From the NCBI RefSeq assembly GCF_001667505.1, contig NZ_LZHZ01000060.1, positions 120,936 to 184,935 on the forward strand: a stretch of DNA of 64,000 nt, given 5' to 3'. Positions 34,513 through 44,628 of this stretch are shown one piece after another. This stretch comes from Mycobacterium sp. ACS1612. GTDB taxonomy: Bacteria; Actinomycetota; Actinomycetes; Mycobacteriales; Mycobacteriaceae. The notes beneath the pieces were generated by a model. That model was not told the DNA's origin, did not search any database, and saw only the letters and a list, made by a program, of their open reading frames with translations. The position numbers and the translations under genes are program-made. Every line of letters begins with the position of its first letter. Positions within the stretch are counted from its first letter, which is position 1.

Positions 34513-35968
34513 CCGCCCGCCCGAACACCATCGACTCCTCGATGCGGTCGAAGCGGTGGTCGATGGCGTCGAGCACATAGTTGTGCCGCACGTGCCACGG
34601 CCGGTGCGTACTGGATTTCGGCAGCACGTGGGCGGCCCGTCGGACATAGCCCGCCTGCAGATCCCACAGCGGCTTTTCGGCCAGCGGCTTGCCGCCACGA
34701 TGCGGATAGGCATGGGTGTAGCCGTGAGAGTCCATGTAGGACAACAGTTTGGCGACCGAACGCGCCGTCATATCCGCCCGCAACGTCCACGAATTGTTCG
34801 TGTACCCGATGCACCACGCCATGTTCGGCAGGTCCTCGAGCATGTGCTCCTTGTACACGAAGCGGTCAGCGGGGTCGATCTTCTCCCCGTCGACGCTGAC
34901 GCTGATGCCACCGAGCGCCTGCAGTCGCAATCCGGTTGCGGTGACGATGACGTCGGCGTCGAGGCGGCGACCGGACCTCAGGACGATTCCCGCTGCATCG
35001 ATGTGATCGATGTGATCGGTGACGACCTCGACCCGACCGTCGCTGATCGACTTGTACAAATCGGAATTCAAGATCACGCACATGCGCTGATCCCACGGGT
35101 TGTACAGCGGCTTGAAATGCGTGTCGACGTCGTAACCCTCTGGCAGGTTGCGGATGGCCCGCTGGCGGATCACCCACTTCATCACGCGCGGCAACTTGCG
35201 GGCGAGCAAAAACATCGACCAGAAGAACAACGCGTTGCGCCACCGGATGATCGAATGTGCGACCTTCTCCGGCAACACCTTCTGCATCACCCGGGCCATC
35301 GGTTCGATCCTCGGCATCGAGAACAGGTAAGACGGTGACCGCTGCAGCATGGTCACGTGGGCGGCCTTCGCGGCCACCGTGGGAATCATGCTGATCGCGG
35401 TGGCGCCGCTGCCGATCACCACGACCCGCTTGCCGGTGTAGTCGAGCGACTCGGGCCAATGCTGGGGATGGGCCACGACGCCACCGAAGTGCTCGATACC
35501 GGGCAGGTCCGCACTATGCGGGTGGTCGTAGTTGTAATACCCGGTGCCGAAGAACAGGAAGCGGCAGCGGTACGTCTTCTCGACGCCGTTCTGTTGCGCC
35601 CGAACCGTCCAGGTGTCGGTCTGCGAGTCCCAATCAGCCGATTCGACACAGGTGTTGAAAGCAATGTGCTCGTCGATGTGGTGTTTACGCGCCGTATCGT
35701 CGAGATACCGCCAGATGTCGGATCCGTCGGCGATGGTCTCCTCACGCCGCCACGGTTCGAACGGGAAGCTCAACGTGAAGATGTCGCTGTCGGACCGCAC
35801 ACCCGGATAGCGGAACAGGTCCCAGGTGCCGCCCAATCGCGGTCGCTGTTCCAGAATCGTGTACGACAGCGCCGGATTCTTCCCGTGGATGCGATACGCG
35901 GCGCCGATGCCGGAAATGCCTGCACCGACAATCAACACATCGCAGTAGGTGGGTTCGGTGGAACTCAC
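34469..35968 (-). CDS. EthA-like flavin monooxygenase (Baeyer-Villiger type)
   Basis: A 499-residue FAD/NADPH enzyme. IVGAGISGIGAAYR near residue 14 is the FAD site, FGGVVAHPQHWPES fits the BVMO fingerprint FxGxxxHxxxWP, and VVVIGSGATAISM is the NADP site. LPNMAWCIGYTNNSWTLRAD in the C-terminal part closely resembles EthA, which activates ethionamide and oxidises ketones or sulfides. The GTG start follows a perfect GGAGGT. It lies downstream of a close paralogue that has been broken, so it may supply the surviving activity of the pair. Confidence 0.88.
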   Translation of the reverse strand: MSSTEPTYCDVLIVGAGISGIGAAYRIHGKNPALSYTILEQRPRLGGTWDLFRYPGVRSDSDIFTLSFPFEPWRREETIADGSDIWRYLDDTARKHHIDEHIAFNTCVESADWDSQTDTWTVRAQQNGVEKTYRCRFLFFGTGYYNYDHPHSADLPGIEHFGGVVAHPQHWPESLDYTGKRVVVIGSGATAISMIPTVAAKAAHVTMLQRSPSYLFSMPRIEPMARVMQKVLPEKVAHSIIRWRNALFFWSMFLLARKLPRVMKWVIRQRAIRNLPEGYDVDTHFKPLYNPWDQRMCVILNSDLYKSISDGRVEVVTDHIDHIDAAGIVLRSGRRLDADVIVTATGLRLQALGGISVSVDGEKIDPADRFVYKEHMLEDLPNMAWCIGYTNNSWTLRADMTARSVAKLLSYMDSHGYTHAYPHRGGKPLAEKPLWDLQAGYVRRAAHVLPKSSTHRPWHVRHNYVLDAIDHRFDRIEESMVFGRAAIGSAAADRSRAVG

Positions 35969-35990
35969 GGGCTTACCTCCTTCGAGCCCA

Positions 35991-37452
35991 CTAGGCCGAC
36001 TTGGCCCCCTTGGCCGCCCCGGCGCAGCCGAACACCATCGACTCCTCGATGCGGTCGAAGCGGTGGTCGATGGCGTCGAGTACGTAGTTGTGCCGCACGT
36101 TCCACGGTCGGCGGGTACCGGACTTCGGTAGGGCGTGCAACGCGCGCTGCACGTAACCGGCGTTGATGTTCCACGCCGGCTTCTCTGGCATCGGCACGTC
36201 GCCGAGATGCGGATACGCATGCGTATAACCGTGAGAATCCATGTAGGACAACAGCTTCGCCACCGAACGTGCCGTGAGGTCGGCGCGCAACGTCCAGGAC
36301 GCGTTGATGTAGCCGACGCACCACGCCGAGCATGTGCTCCTTGTAGACGAACCGGTCCTGCGGTTTGATCTCGGCGCCGTCGATGCTGATGGCCACCCCG
36401 CCCAGCGCCTGCAACTGCAGGCCCGTCGCGGTGACGATCACGTCGGCGTCTATGTGGCGTCCAGAGTTCAGCACGATCCCTGTGCTGTCGATGTGGTCGA
36501 TGGTGTCGGTGACCACCTCGGCGCGCCCGTCGCCCACCGCCGTGTACAGGTCATTGTCCAGGATCAGACACATGCGTTGATCCCACGGGTCGTAGCGCGG
36601 CTTGAAGTGGATGTCGACCGGATAGCCTTGCGGCAGGCTCTTTTTCGCCATCGTCCGGATCAGCCACCTGCTGAACTTCGGCGCCTTGCGCGCGACGACG
36701 TAGGTCATGACGGTGAAGAATGTGTTGTACAGCCGGACGACGTGGTTGGCGGCCCGCGTCGGCAACGCCTTCCGGATGGCCTGCACCACGGGGTGGATGC
36801 GCGGCATCGACAGCATGTAGGTGGGCGAGCGCTGCAACATGGTGACGTGACCGGCTTTCTCGGTCAGTGACGGGATCATGCTGACCGCGGTGGCGCCGCT
36901 TCCAATCACCACGACACGCTTACCCGAATATTCCAGCGACTCCGGCCAGAACTGCGGGTGCACGACCTCCCCCGTGAAGGTCTGGATGCCAGGCAACTCG
37001 GGCCGGTAGGGCTCGTCGTAGTCGTAGTAGCCAGTGCCGAAGAACACGAACCGACCGCGGTAGGTTTTCGGCTCGCCGTCCTGTTCGGTCTGCACCGTCC
37101 AGGTGTCGGTAGCCGAGTCCCAGTCGGCGGAGACGACCTTGGTGTTGAACCGGATGCGCTCGGTGATGCCGTGCTTGCGGGCGGTCTCGGTCAGGTACTC
37201 CCTGATGTCGTGGCCGTCGGCGACGTTCTCCGGCCTGCGCCACGGCTCATAGGGGAAGCTGAGCGTGAAGATGTCGCTGTCGGACCGGATGCCCGGATAG
37301 CGGAACAGGTCCCAGGTGCCGCCAATACGGGCACGGCGTTCCAACACCGTGTAGGACAGCCCGGGGTTCTTCTCGTGGATGCGGTAGGCGGCACCGATTC
37401 CTGATATCCCAGCGCCGATGATCAGCACGTCTGAGTACTCGGGAGCGCTCAA
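35991..37452 (-). pseudogene. EthA-like flavin monooxygenase, disrupted by a 17-nt deletion
   Basis: A close paralogue of the gene at 34469-35968 with intact FAD (IIGAGISGIGAAYR), BVMO (FTGEVVHPQFWPES) and NADP (VVVIGSGATAVSM) motifs. After YKEHML the frame breaks near 36328: compared with the paralogue, 17 bases encoding EDLPNM are missing. The C-terminal ~100 residues continue in another frame to the stop near 35991. The start is probably TTG at 37452 behind AGGAGG. Unless the deletion is a sequence error, the product is truncated with a scrambled tail lacking the C-terminal domain. It lies 40 bases after the luciferase-like gene, in the same operon. Confidence 0.85.
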
Positions 37453-37492
37453 GAGAACCTCCTTTGGTCCGCCCGAGTACCACCATAGGGGC

Positions 37493-38473
37493 TTACCTGT
37501 CGAGCGCGTCGACGATCGCGGCCAACGATTCCACCGCGATTGGTCCTGGCTGGTAGATGCAAATCCGGTCGGAGACGCCCGCGACACGGTCGCGGATGTG
37601 CGCGGCGATTTCGGCGGGGCTGCCGCAGGCGGCGACGGTGTGCAGCACGTCGTCATCGATGAGCTTGGCCATGTCCTCCCAGCGACCCTGTTTGGACAAC
37701 GTGTTGAGTTCGGGTTGCAGATCGCCCCAACCGTGCGCATCCAGCACCGGCCGGTACGCCGGCGTCGACCCGTAGAAGGCCAGCAACCTGCGGGTGGCGG
37801 AGTGGTCGTCCCCGGCGGAGACGATGATCTCCGGGACGACCGCGAAGTCGGCATCGTCGCGCCGCGTGGCGGCCAGGCCCTTGCGGACGGCGGGCATTGT
37901 CGCCTCGTGCAGAAACCGCTTCGACCCGAACGGCATCACCAGCAGGCCGTCCGCGATCTCGGCGGTGGCCCGGGTCAACCGCGGGCCGAGCGCACCGACA
38001 TAGATGGGCGGCGGGCCGTACGGGTTGGCGCCGGGATTGAAGGTCGGCGTCATCAACGTGTGACGGTAGTACTCGCCGCGGAAGTCGAGGCGCTCGCCGG
38101 ACTGCCATGCCGCGAAGATGGCGCGCAGCGCGCGCACCAGCTCGGTCATCCTGGCGACGGGCCGGTCGAACTCCGCACCGAACCGCTTCTCGATCTGCGT
38201 GCGCACCTGCGTGCCGAGCCCGAGCGTGAACCGCCCTTTCGTCAGCAACTGCAAGTCGTTGGCTTGGTGCGCGAGGTGAATCGGGTTGCGGGGAAACGCG
38301 ATCGCCACGTTGGTCATCAGGTCGAGATCCTCCACCGCCGCAGCGAGGGCGAGCGGGGTGAAGACGTCATGCGGACCCTCGAAGGTGAACACCCCGCTGG
38401 CACCGGCCTCACGAAGCGCGTGTGCGCGGGCGATCGCATCGGTTGGTCCGAACAACGCTGTCATCACCTTCAC
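37493..38473 (-). CDS. Luciferase-like (LLM class) F420-dependent oxidoreductase
   Basis: A 326-residue TIM-barrel protein of the luciferase-like family. DLMTNVAIAFPRNPIHLAHQ and LTKGRFTLGLGTQ are the usual family segments, and PPIYVGALGPRLTRATAEIA is typical of the mycobacterial F420-using TIGR-type groups. It probably transfers hydride between F420 and an organic substrate. Starts at 38473 (GTG) or 38464 (ATG); divergent from the amine oxidase only 19 bases away. First gene of the - strand operon with the monooxygenases. Confidence 0.85.
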   Translation of the reverse strand: MKVMTALFGPTDAIARAHALREAGASGVFTFEGPHDVFTPLALAAAVEDLDLMTNVAIAFPRNPIHLAHQANDLQLLTKGRFTLGLGTQVRTQIEKRFGAEFDRPVARMTELVRALRAIFAAWQSGERLDFRGEYYRHTLMTPTFNPGANPYGPPPIYVGALGPRLTRATAEIADGLLVMPFGSKRFLHEATMPAVRKGLAATRRDDADFAVVPEIIVSAGDDHSATRRLLAFYGSTPAYRPVLDAHGWGDLQPELNTLSKQGRWEDMAKLIDDDVLHTVAACGSPAEIAAHIRDRVAGVSDRICIYQPGPIAVESLAAIVDALDR

Positions 38474-38492
38474 GGCGTGAGAGCCTAGTGGT

Positions 38493-39845
38493 GTGACCAT
38501 TCCACCCAAAGCCGACGTCGTCGTGATCGGCGCCGGATTCGCGGGACTATCAGCCGCCCGCGACTTGGCACAGCTCGGGTATGACGTCGTAGTTCTCGAA
38601 GGCCGCGATCGGGTCGGGGGGCGCTCGTCGACGGCGACGATCGCGGGTGCGCCGGTCGATCTCGGCGGCACGTTCGTCGGGCCGACGCAGGACGCCGTCA
38701 TCGCGTTGGCGAAGGAACTGGGCTGTGAGATGGTGCGGACCCACAGCCGCGGCAAGAACCTGATCCGCTGGCGCGGCAAGGTCAGGTCGTACCGCAGCAC
38801 GACCCCGAAGCTGTCGATCATCGAACTGCTCGACGTGTCCCGGATTCAATGGCGGTTCGAGCGCGTCTCACGGCGGGTGCCGGTGCACGAGCCGTGGACG
38901 TCGTCGATCGCCGAGATTGCCGACTCGAAGACGCTCGACGAGTGGCTGCGCTATGTGCACGCGGGCGCCTCGACGCGGGATCTCATGGCGATCATGGCCC
39001 GCGCGACATGGGGCTGCGAACCGGAGGAGGTCTCGCTGCTGCACGCGATCCGCTATGTCAAGGCGGCGGGCGGACTTGGCCGCATGCTCGACGTCGAGGG
39101 CGGCGCACAGCAGGATCGCTTTCCCGCTGGCACACAACAGATTGCGCTGCGGATGGCCGAACAACTTGGCGACGCCGTTGCGCTCAATGCGGTGGTGCGC
39201 AGCATCTCCCGACGCACCGACGGCACGCTGGTCGTCGGTTCCGACCGCGGCGATGTCGCGGCCAAGGCCGTCATCGTGGCGGTGCCGCCGCAGCACAGGG
39301 CGGGCATCGCGTTCGACCCGCCACTGCCGCCGGAATACGAAAAGCTCACCGCGCATTGGCCGCAAGGCAACCTGAGCAAGGCGTACGTGGCCTATGAGAC
39401 GCCGTTTTGGCGGGCCAACGGCTGCTCCGGTGAGGCGCTGTCCGACGAGGGCCCGGTGTTCATCACCTTCGACGTCAGCCCGAGCGACGCCGGACCCGGC
39501 ATCCTGTTGGGCTTCACCGATGCGCGCACGTTCGATCCGTTGCCTGCCGAGCAGCGGCGCGCGAAGGCGCTGAGTGGGTTCGCCGCCCTGTTCGGTGACG
39601 CCGCCAAAAAACCCATCGACTACCTCGACCACTGTTGGGGCACCGAGGAATTCGCACCCGGTGGGCCGACCGCTGCGGTTCCGCCCGGATCGTGGACGAC
39701 CTACGGACCGTGGCTGCGCAAGCCGATCGACAACATCTTCTGGGCGGGCACCGAGACCGCCGACGAGTGGACGGGCTTCCTCGACGGCGCTGTGCGGTCG
39801 GGTAAACGGGCGGCCGACGAGGCGCACCGGGCGTTGACCGGCTAG
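38493..39845 (+). CDS. FAD-dependent amine oxidase
   Basis: A 450-residue flavoprotein of the monoamine oxidase type. The N-terminal VVVIGAGFAGLSAARDLAQ dinucleotide motif is followed by EGRDRVGGRSST, and the C-terminal NIFWAGTETADEWTGFLDGA is the second FAD-binding signature. No covalent-flavin Cys motif is evident. It would oxidise a primary or secondary amine to an aldehyde with H2O2 release. GTG start. It converges with the PucR gene (4-base overlap), which heads a cluster that could also concern amine or amide use. Confidence 0.88.
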   Translation: MTIPPKADVVVIGAGFAGLSAARDLAQLGYDVVVLEGRDRVGGRSSTATIAGAPVDLGGTFVGPTQDAVIALAKELGCEMVRTHSRGKNLIRWRGKVRSYRSTTPKLSIIELLDVSRIQWRFERVSRRVPVHEPWTSSIAEIADSKTLDEWLRYVHAGASTRDLMAIMARATWGCEPEEVSLLHAIRYVKAAGGLGRMLDVEGGAQQDRFPAGTQQIALRMAEQLGDAVALNAVVRSISRRTDGTLVVGSDRGDVAAKAVIVAVPPQHRAGIAFDPPLPPEYEKLTAHWPQGNLSKAYVAYETPFWRANGCSGEALSDEGPVFITFDVSPSDAGPGILLGFTDARTFDPLPAEQRRAKALSGFAALFGDAAKKPIDYLDHCWGTEEFAPGGPTAAVPPGSWTTYGPWLRKPIDNIFWAGTETADEWTGFLDGAVRSGKRAADEAHRALTG

Positions 39846-41362
39846 GCGTTGTCCGGCGACAGGATTCGTCGTGCGGTGACCGCGACCGCGAGGGTGATCA
39901 GCTGCTTGGGGTCGTCGAGGTCGACGTCGAGAAGTTTCGCGATCTGGTCAAGCCGGTAGTACAGCGACTGCCGTCGCATGTGCAACCGCTTGGCCGCCTC
40001 CGCCTTGTTGCCCCCGCAGGCGGCCAGCACCTCCAACGTGTGGGCCAGCTGACCGCTTTTCGCGGAATCGGTGCGCTCCAGAATGCCGATCTGGTCGTCG
40101 ACGAAACGCCTTGTGGCGGCGAGGTTTCCGTGCGCGCTCAGCATGCGTTCAAGCGCCAGCGTCTGCACACTGACGACCGGGTGTTTCACGTGCAGGTCCT
40201 GGCCAAGGGCCAGCGTCTCCCTCGCCTCCGACATGGCGCGCGGTAGATCCGACGGATCACGCACCGCCCGTCCGACCGCGGCGCACAACCGCGCCTGCCG
40301 GGGCAGGGCATCGCGCGCTGCCGAACGCACCACGTGGGCGAGATTCGGTGTCGCATCGTCGATCTGACCGGCCACCAGTGCGCACAGCGTCCCCTCGACC
40401 AGTCCGAAGATCCCGTGTCCCGCTTGCCGGATGAGCCCGTCGACGATCTTGGCCGCCGACTCGACCCGACGCGGATCCACGGCGATGCACGCATACTCGT
40501 GATCCGCGGTGGCCACGCCCGCCGCCCGCATGCGCGCCTCCAACAGACGGCGCTCGACGGCCTGATTGGTGGCGAGTTGGTCGAGCAGCAGCTGCTGGGC
40601 GCGCAGAGCGCCCGCGACGTCTTGTTGCTCGCGGATCAGACACAGACCCAAAACCGTTGGTGCGCGCTCCATCACCGCCTCGATAAAAACCTCGGGTACG
40701 CCCTGCGCGCCGACGGTCAGGCGGCCCCACGCGGTGCCCTCGACGAGGACGGGGGCTTCCGAACGCGGGCCGTCGTCCGGCTCGAGACGATCGGCCGTTA
40801 CGACGATTCGTCCTGCATAGTCGCTGAGCCGCGCCCAAGTTCCCAGTGCGACGCCGATGTGCTCGATCAGCTCGCGCAGCGACGCGCCGCGGGCCAGCTT
40901 CTCCGACAACGTCCGAGAAATCTCGTCGGCGTGCCGCAGGCGGGCGACGGAACGGTCGATCAGCTCGCTGTTGACCGCTTCGGCCACCTCGGTGAAGCGC
41001 AGAACCGGTTGCAGTTCGACGACCGGCAACCCGACGTCGCGGCCTTCGGCCACCATCTCGGCAGGCACCTCGGCGAACGTCCTGCCGACCTCGAAGAGCA
41101 GTCCGGCGACGCCGCTTTCGGCCAGCCGTCGCACATACAGTCGGCGGCCGACCTCGTCGACCCCGACGAGCCCGACCCCGTTGGTCAGCAGCACCTCGTC
41201 ACCACGCAACAGCGGAGCGATGTCGTACAGGTCCGCGGTGTGCACCCAGCGCACGGAGTGGTCCAGCTGCTCGGCACCGCTGAGCAGCACCGGGCTGGCC
41301 GGCTGCAGCACGGGATGGCTGAGAACCTGGCGCAGCATCACAACCGACAGTATGTCCCACAT
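39842..41362 (-). CDS. PucR-family transcriptional regulator
   Basis: A regulator of about 506 residues. The N-terminal PucR-type ligand domain has VRWVHTADLYDIAPLLRGDE and LLTNGVGL; a GAF-like middle follows, and the C terminus holds the CdaR/PucR helix-turn-helix (HTLEVLAACGGNKAEAAKRL, then RRQSLYYRLDQI). Such proteins usually activate purine, amine or amino-acid degradation genes next to them. An in-frame ATG at 41383 would add seven residues. It is divergent from the epimerase-SDR-permease-creatininase operon, its likely target. Confidence 0.88.
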   Translation of the reverse strand: MWDILSVVMLRQVLSHPVLQPASPVLLSGAEQLDHSVRWVHTADLYDIAPLLRGDEVLLTNGVGLVGVDEVGRRLYVRRLAESGVAGLLFEVGRTFAEVPAEMVAEGRDVGLPVVELQPVLRFTEVAEAVNSELIDRSVARLRHADEISRTLSEKLARGASLRELIEHIGVALGTWARLSDYAGRIVVTADRLEPDDGPRSEAPVLVEGTAWGRLTVGAQGVPEVFIEAVMERAPTVLGLCLIREQQDVAGALRAQQLLLDQLATNQAVERRLLEARMRAAGVATADHEYACIAVDPRRVESAAKIVDGLIRQAGHGIFGLVEGTLCALVAGQIDDATPNLAHVVRSAARDALPRQARLCAAVGRAVRDPSDLPRAMSEARETLALGQDLHVKHPVVSVQTLALERMLSAHGNLAATRRFVDDQIGILERTDSAKSGQLAHTLEVLAACGGNKAEAAKRLHMRRQSLYYRLDQIAKLLDVDLDDPKQLITLAVAVTARRILSPDNA

Positions 41363-41428
41363 AACCCGGGAAAGTTCTGACAATCCGTCCGTTGATGCAC
41401 TCCGGGACGGGTCGCATGCTGATTATCC

Positions 41429-42349
41429 ATGAGCACTCTGGTGACCGGCGGCCTCGGCTTTGTCGGGCGTCACCTGGTCAATCAACTACTGGCCGACGGC
41501 GACAAGGTCGTCAGCTACAACCGCGACTTCGCCGTCGACCCTCGCGACGGGCTGACCGTCGTGCAGGGCGAGCTGTTCGACATCCCGCGCCTCTCCGACA
41601 CGCTGCGCAGGCACAGCGTCGATCGCATCATCCACACCGCGGGTCAGAGCCACCCCGGTGTGTCGATCGAGCTGCCGTGGACGACGTTCAAGGCCAACGC
41701 AGAGGGCACCCTGGCGGTCTACGAGGCGGCCCGCGCCACCGGTGTGCGCCGCATCGTGAACTTCTCCTCGGAGTGCGCCATCGGCACCGTCGACCCCACG
41801 GTCCCCGTCGATGAGACGGTCACGCCGCAACCGACGACGCCGTATGGCGTCACCAAGGTCAGCGGCGAACTGTTCGGCTCCGTGTACAACTCGCTGTACG
41901 GCATGGAGATCGTGTCGCTGCGGGTGACCGAGGTCTACGGCCCCGGGTTGTGGATGCCCAGTCTGCTCGGCGACATGATCCGCGCCGGAATCCGTGGCGA
42001 GACTTTCGAACTCGAACGGGGTGGCGATCACCCCTTCCAATTCGTCTACGTGGCCGACGTCGCCACCGCCGCCAGTCTGGCCGCCACTGCTGCGGCACCC
42101 GCGCTGGCGGTGTACCTCATCTCCGGCGACCGGCACATCACCGTCGCCGAGACGGCGCGCCTGCTCGCCGGGCGCATCCCCGGCAGCCGTTACGAGATCG
42201 GTCCCGGCTTCCTCCCCGACTGGGATCGTCTCGGCCGGTTCGATCTCTCCGCAACGACGCGAGACCTGGGCTACCGCCCCGCCTGGTCGTTGGAGCGCGG
42301 CTTGGACAGCCAGATCGCTTGGCTGCGTGCACAGGAAGCGGCCGCATGA
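41429..42349 (+). CDS. NAD-dependent epimerase/dehydratase (extended SDR)
   Basis: A 306-residue extended SDR. TGGLGFVGRHL is the NAD loop, FSSECAIG carries the catalytic Ser region and PYGVTKVSGE the Tyr-x3-Lys pair. The C-terminal half (GGDHPFQFVYVADVA, DLGYRPAWSLERGL) is that of sugar-nucleotide or uronate-type epimerases. First gene of a four-gene operon; the next gene overlaps its stop. A sugar, lactone or polyol-type substrate is likely, but the exact reaction is unknown. Confidence 0.82.
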   Translation: MSTLVTGGLGFVGRHLVNQLLADGDKVVSYNRDFAVDPRDGLTVVQGELFDIPRLSDTLRRHSVDRIIHTAGQSHPGVSIELPWTTFKANAEGTLAVYEAARATGVRRIVNFSSECAIGTVDPTVPVDETVTPQPTTPYGVTKVSGELFGSVYNSLYGMEIVSLRVTEVYGPGLWMPSLLGDMIRAGIRGETFELERGGDHPFQFVYVADVATAASLAATAAAPALAVYLISGDRHITVAETARLLAGRIPGSRYEIGPGFLPDWDRLGRFDLSATTRDLGYRPAWSLERGLDSQIAWLRAQEAAA

Positions 42350-43143
42350 ACGAGATGGCCGGACGCATCGCCCTTGTCACCGGCGCGGCCTCCGGGATCG
42401 GATTGGCCACCGCCGAAGCGCTGGCCAAGGAAGGCGCCGACCTCGCATTGCTGTCGCGTCCCGGCGACGACCTCGACGGCGCGCGGGACCGGGTCAAGCA
42501 GCACGGCGGGCGCGTGCTCACCGTCGCCGCCGATGTCGCAGACCCGGCCGCGGTGCGCGCAGCAGTCGAACGCGTGGAATCCGAACTGGGTCCCGTCGAT
42601 GCGGTGCACAACAACGCGGGGATATCGGTGGCGTGCCCGCTCACCGAAACCACCGATGACGTCTTTCGGCGGCTCGTCGACGTCAACCTGGCCGGTTCGT
42701 TCTACGTGCTGCGCGAGGCCGCCCGGGTCATGCAGGGCCGCCGCGCAGGCGCGATCGTCAACACCGCATCCGAACTGGCGATCATCGGCCAGACGGGGTA
42801 CGTCGCGTACACCGCCACCAAGGGCGCGGTCCTGGCGATGACCAGAAGCGCGGCCGCCGAACTGTCGTCATGGCACATCCGGGTCAACGCGGTCTGCCCC
42901 GGCACCACCAAGACCCCGATGTTCCTGGCCGAGTTCGACGACGCCGACGATCCGGCCGCCGAGCTCGCCGACAACGCCGCGAGTGTGGCAATGAAGCGCA
43001 TCGCCGAACCCGCGGAGATCGCCGAAGCGGTGGTCTTTCTGCTGTCGCAGCGCGCGGGCTACATCACCGGCACACATCTGATCGCCGACGGCGGTCGCAC
43101 CGGATGCGTGCCTGCCGGCTCCATCGGCGTCGCAACGCCCTGA
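42346..43143 (+). CDS. Short-chain dehydrogenase/reductase
   Basis: A 265-residue classical SDR. LVTGAASGIGLATAEALAKE is the nucleotide site with a preference for NAD (acidic residue absent directly after the second strand, Arg present), NNAGIS the core motif, and TASELAIIGQTGYVAYTATK the Ser-Tyr-Lys active site. ITGTHLIADGGRTG closes the domain. The ATG overlaps the epimerase stop. Probably an alcohol or polyol dehydrogenase in the same pathway. Confidence 0.85.
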   Translation: MNEMAGRIALVTGAASGIGLATAEALAKEGADLALLSRPGDDLDGARDRVKQHGGRVLTVAADVADPAAVRAAVERVESELGPVDAVHNNAGISVACPLTETTDDVFRRLVDVNLAGSFYVLREAARVMQGRRAGAIVNTASELAIIGQTGYVAYTATKGAVLAMTRSAAAELSSWHIRVNAVCPGTTKTPMFLAEFDDADDPAAELADNAASVAMKRIAEPAEIAEAVVFLLSQRAGYITGTHLIADGGRTGCVPAGSIGVATP

Positions 43144-43166
43144 AACCATCCATCACGGAGACCCTC

Positions 43167-44582
43167 ATGTCGGAAACCCGTTCTCGGCTCGAGCAACTCG
43201 GCTATTCCCAGCAACTCGAGCGCAGGCTGAACATTCCCGAAGTCGTCGGCCTGGCCATGGCCGACGTCTCCCCCACCATGGCAGTGCTGTTCTTGTCCGC
43301 CGGAGTCTTCGTGGTCGGCGGGACGTTCTCCATCGGAGCAGGCCTGCTGCTGTCCGTCGTCGTCGTGTTGATCGCCTTGTGTCTCGGTGAACTTGCCGGG
43401 ATGTTCCCGATCGCCGGCGGCATGTACTCGCTTGTCCGGCGCGTCCTACCCGGGCCGCTGTCCTGGATCACGATGTTCAACTACCTCATCCAGGGCATCG
43501 TGATCCCGGCCAGCATCGCGTTGGGAATACCCGGCTACTTACGAGACCTGTTCCCGTCATTCGGAATTCCCGACACCGCCGCCGCCGTCGTGCTGTTGGC
43601 GCTGGCCACCGCCCTCGCCCTGACCAAAGTGGAGGTGGGTGCGTGGGCCACCGCCGCGATGGTGGTCGTCGAATGCGTCGTTCTCGGGATCATCACTGTC
43701 GCAGCGCTTCTGCACCCGCATCAGCCGCTGGCCCAGGTCACGTTCCACCCGACCGTGCTGAGCAACGGCGAACTGGTGGCGGTCGGCGCCGCCGTCATGT
43801 TGGCCACCCTGGCACCGGCATTCAACGTGATCAACGGCTATGACGCCGCGCTCGGCTTCTCCGAGGAACTCAAAGGCGGCGAACGCAACATCGCCAAGGC
43901 GGTGATCATCTCCGCCGTGCTCGCCTGCCTGCTGATCATGATCCCGCTGATCTCCGCCGTCGTCGCCGCACCGGATCTGAAGGAATTCTTCAACGCGCCG
44001 GCGCCGGTCATCTACTCGGTGGAGGCATCGCTCGGCGACAAGGCCAGGATCATCATCGACGTCGGGGTGATCATCGCTTTGTTCAACGCGATGTTGTCAC
44101 TGCTGATGTACTTCGGCCGCGGTGTCTACACCACCGGTCGCGACGGTGTGTGGCCGCCGGCGGTGAACCGAATCCTCGGCTCGATCAACAGGTTCCGTGC
44201 GCCAGGAGCCGGTGTCATGCTGCTGGCCATCCCGGCGGCGGTGCTGATCTTCACCTCGGCGCTCAACTTCCTGATCATCTTCGCGGGCACCGTGATCGCC
44301 GCCGTGTACTTCTGCATCGGCCTGGCCGCGTTGTGGAGTCGACGCAGCATGCCGAACGAGCCACGGCCGTACAAGATGCCGCTGTGGCCGCTGCCGCCGC
44401 TCGTGGTGATCGGGTTCACCGGTATCGCGCTGGCCACCCAGGAGCGGCAATACCTGATCGCCGAGGTGGTGCTCATCTGCCTCGCGCTTTCGGCATGGTT
44501 CGGCTCGAAGAAGTGGTCGGCCCCGCAGCCCCCTACCGTCGCGACCGAAACCCAGGTCCGCGGCCTGGATCCGATCCCATGA
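43167..44582 (+). CDS. APC-superfamily amino acid/amine permease
   Basis: A 471-residue integral membrane transporter with about 12 hydrophobic helices. The N-terminal LNIPEVVGLAMADVSPTMAV and ELAGMFPIAGGMYSLVRRVL match the first helices of APC-type amino acid, amine or polyamine transporters. GFSEELKGGERNIAKAV is the characteristic loop after helix 6. The ATG follows CACGGAGA. It presumably imports the compound that the creatininase-family enzyme and the dehydrogenases of this operon degrade. Confidence 0.88.
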   Translation: MSETRSRLEQLGYSQQLERRLNIPEVVGLAMADVSPTMAVLFLSAGVFVVGGTFSIGAGLLLSVVVVLIALCLGELAGMFPIAGGMYSLVRRVLPGPLSWITMFNYLIQGIVIPASIALGIPGYLRDLFPSFGIPDTAAAVVLLALATALALTKVEVGAWATAAMVVVECVVLGIITVAALLHPHQPLAQVTFHPTVLSNGELVAVGAAVMLATLAPAFNVINGYDAALGFSEELKGGERNIAKAVIISAVLACLLIMIPLISAVVAAPDLKEFFNAPAPVIYSVEASLGDKARIIIDVGVIIALFNAMLSLLMYFGRGVYTTGRDGVWPPAVNRILGSINRFRAPGAGVMLLAIPAAVLIFTSALNFLIIFAGTVIAAVYFCIGLAALWSRRSMPNEPRPYKMPLWPLPPLVVIGFTGIALATQERQYLIAEVVLICLALSAWFGSKKWSAPQPPTVATETQVRGLDPIP

Positions 44583-44628
44583 CCGAAAACAGATCACGAG
44601 AACCATTGAGCTGAAACAGGAGTTTGCT

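Noticed and set aside
36290..36340. Programmed frameshift in the second monooxygenase
   Set aside because: There is no slippery sequence, and 17 bases are plainly missing compared with the paralogue; a deletion explains it.
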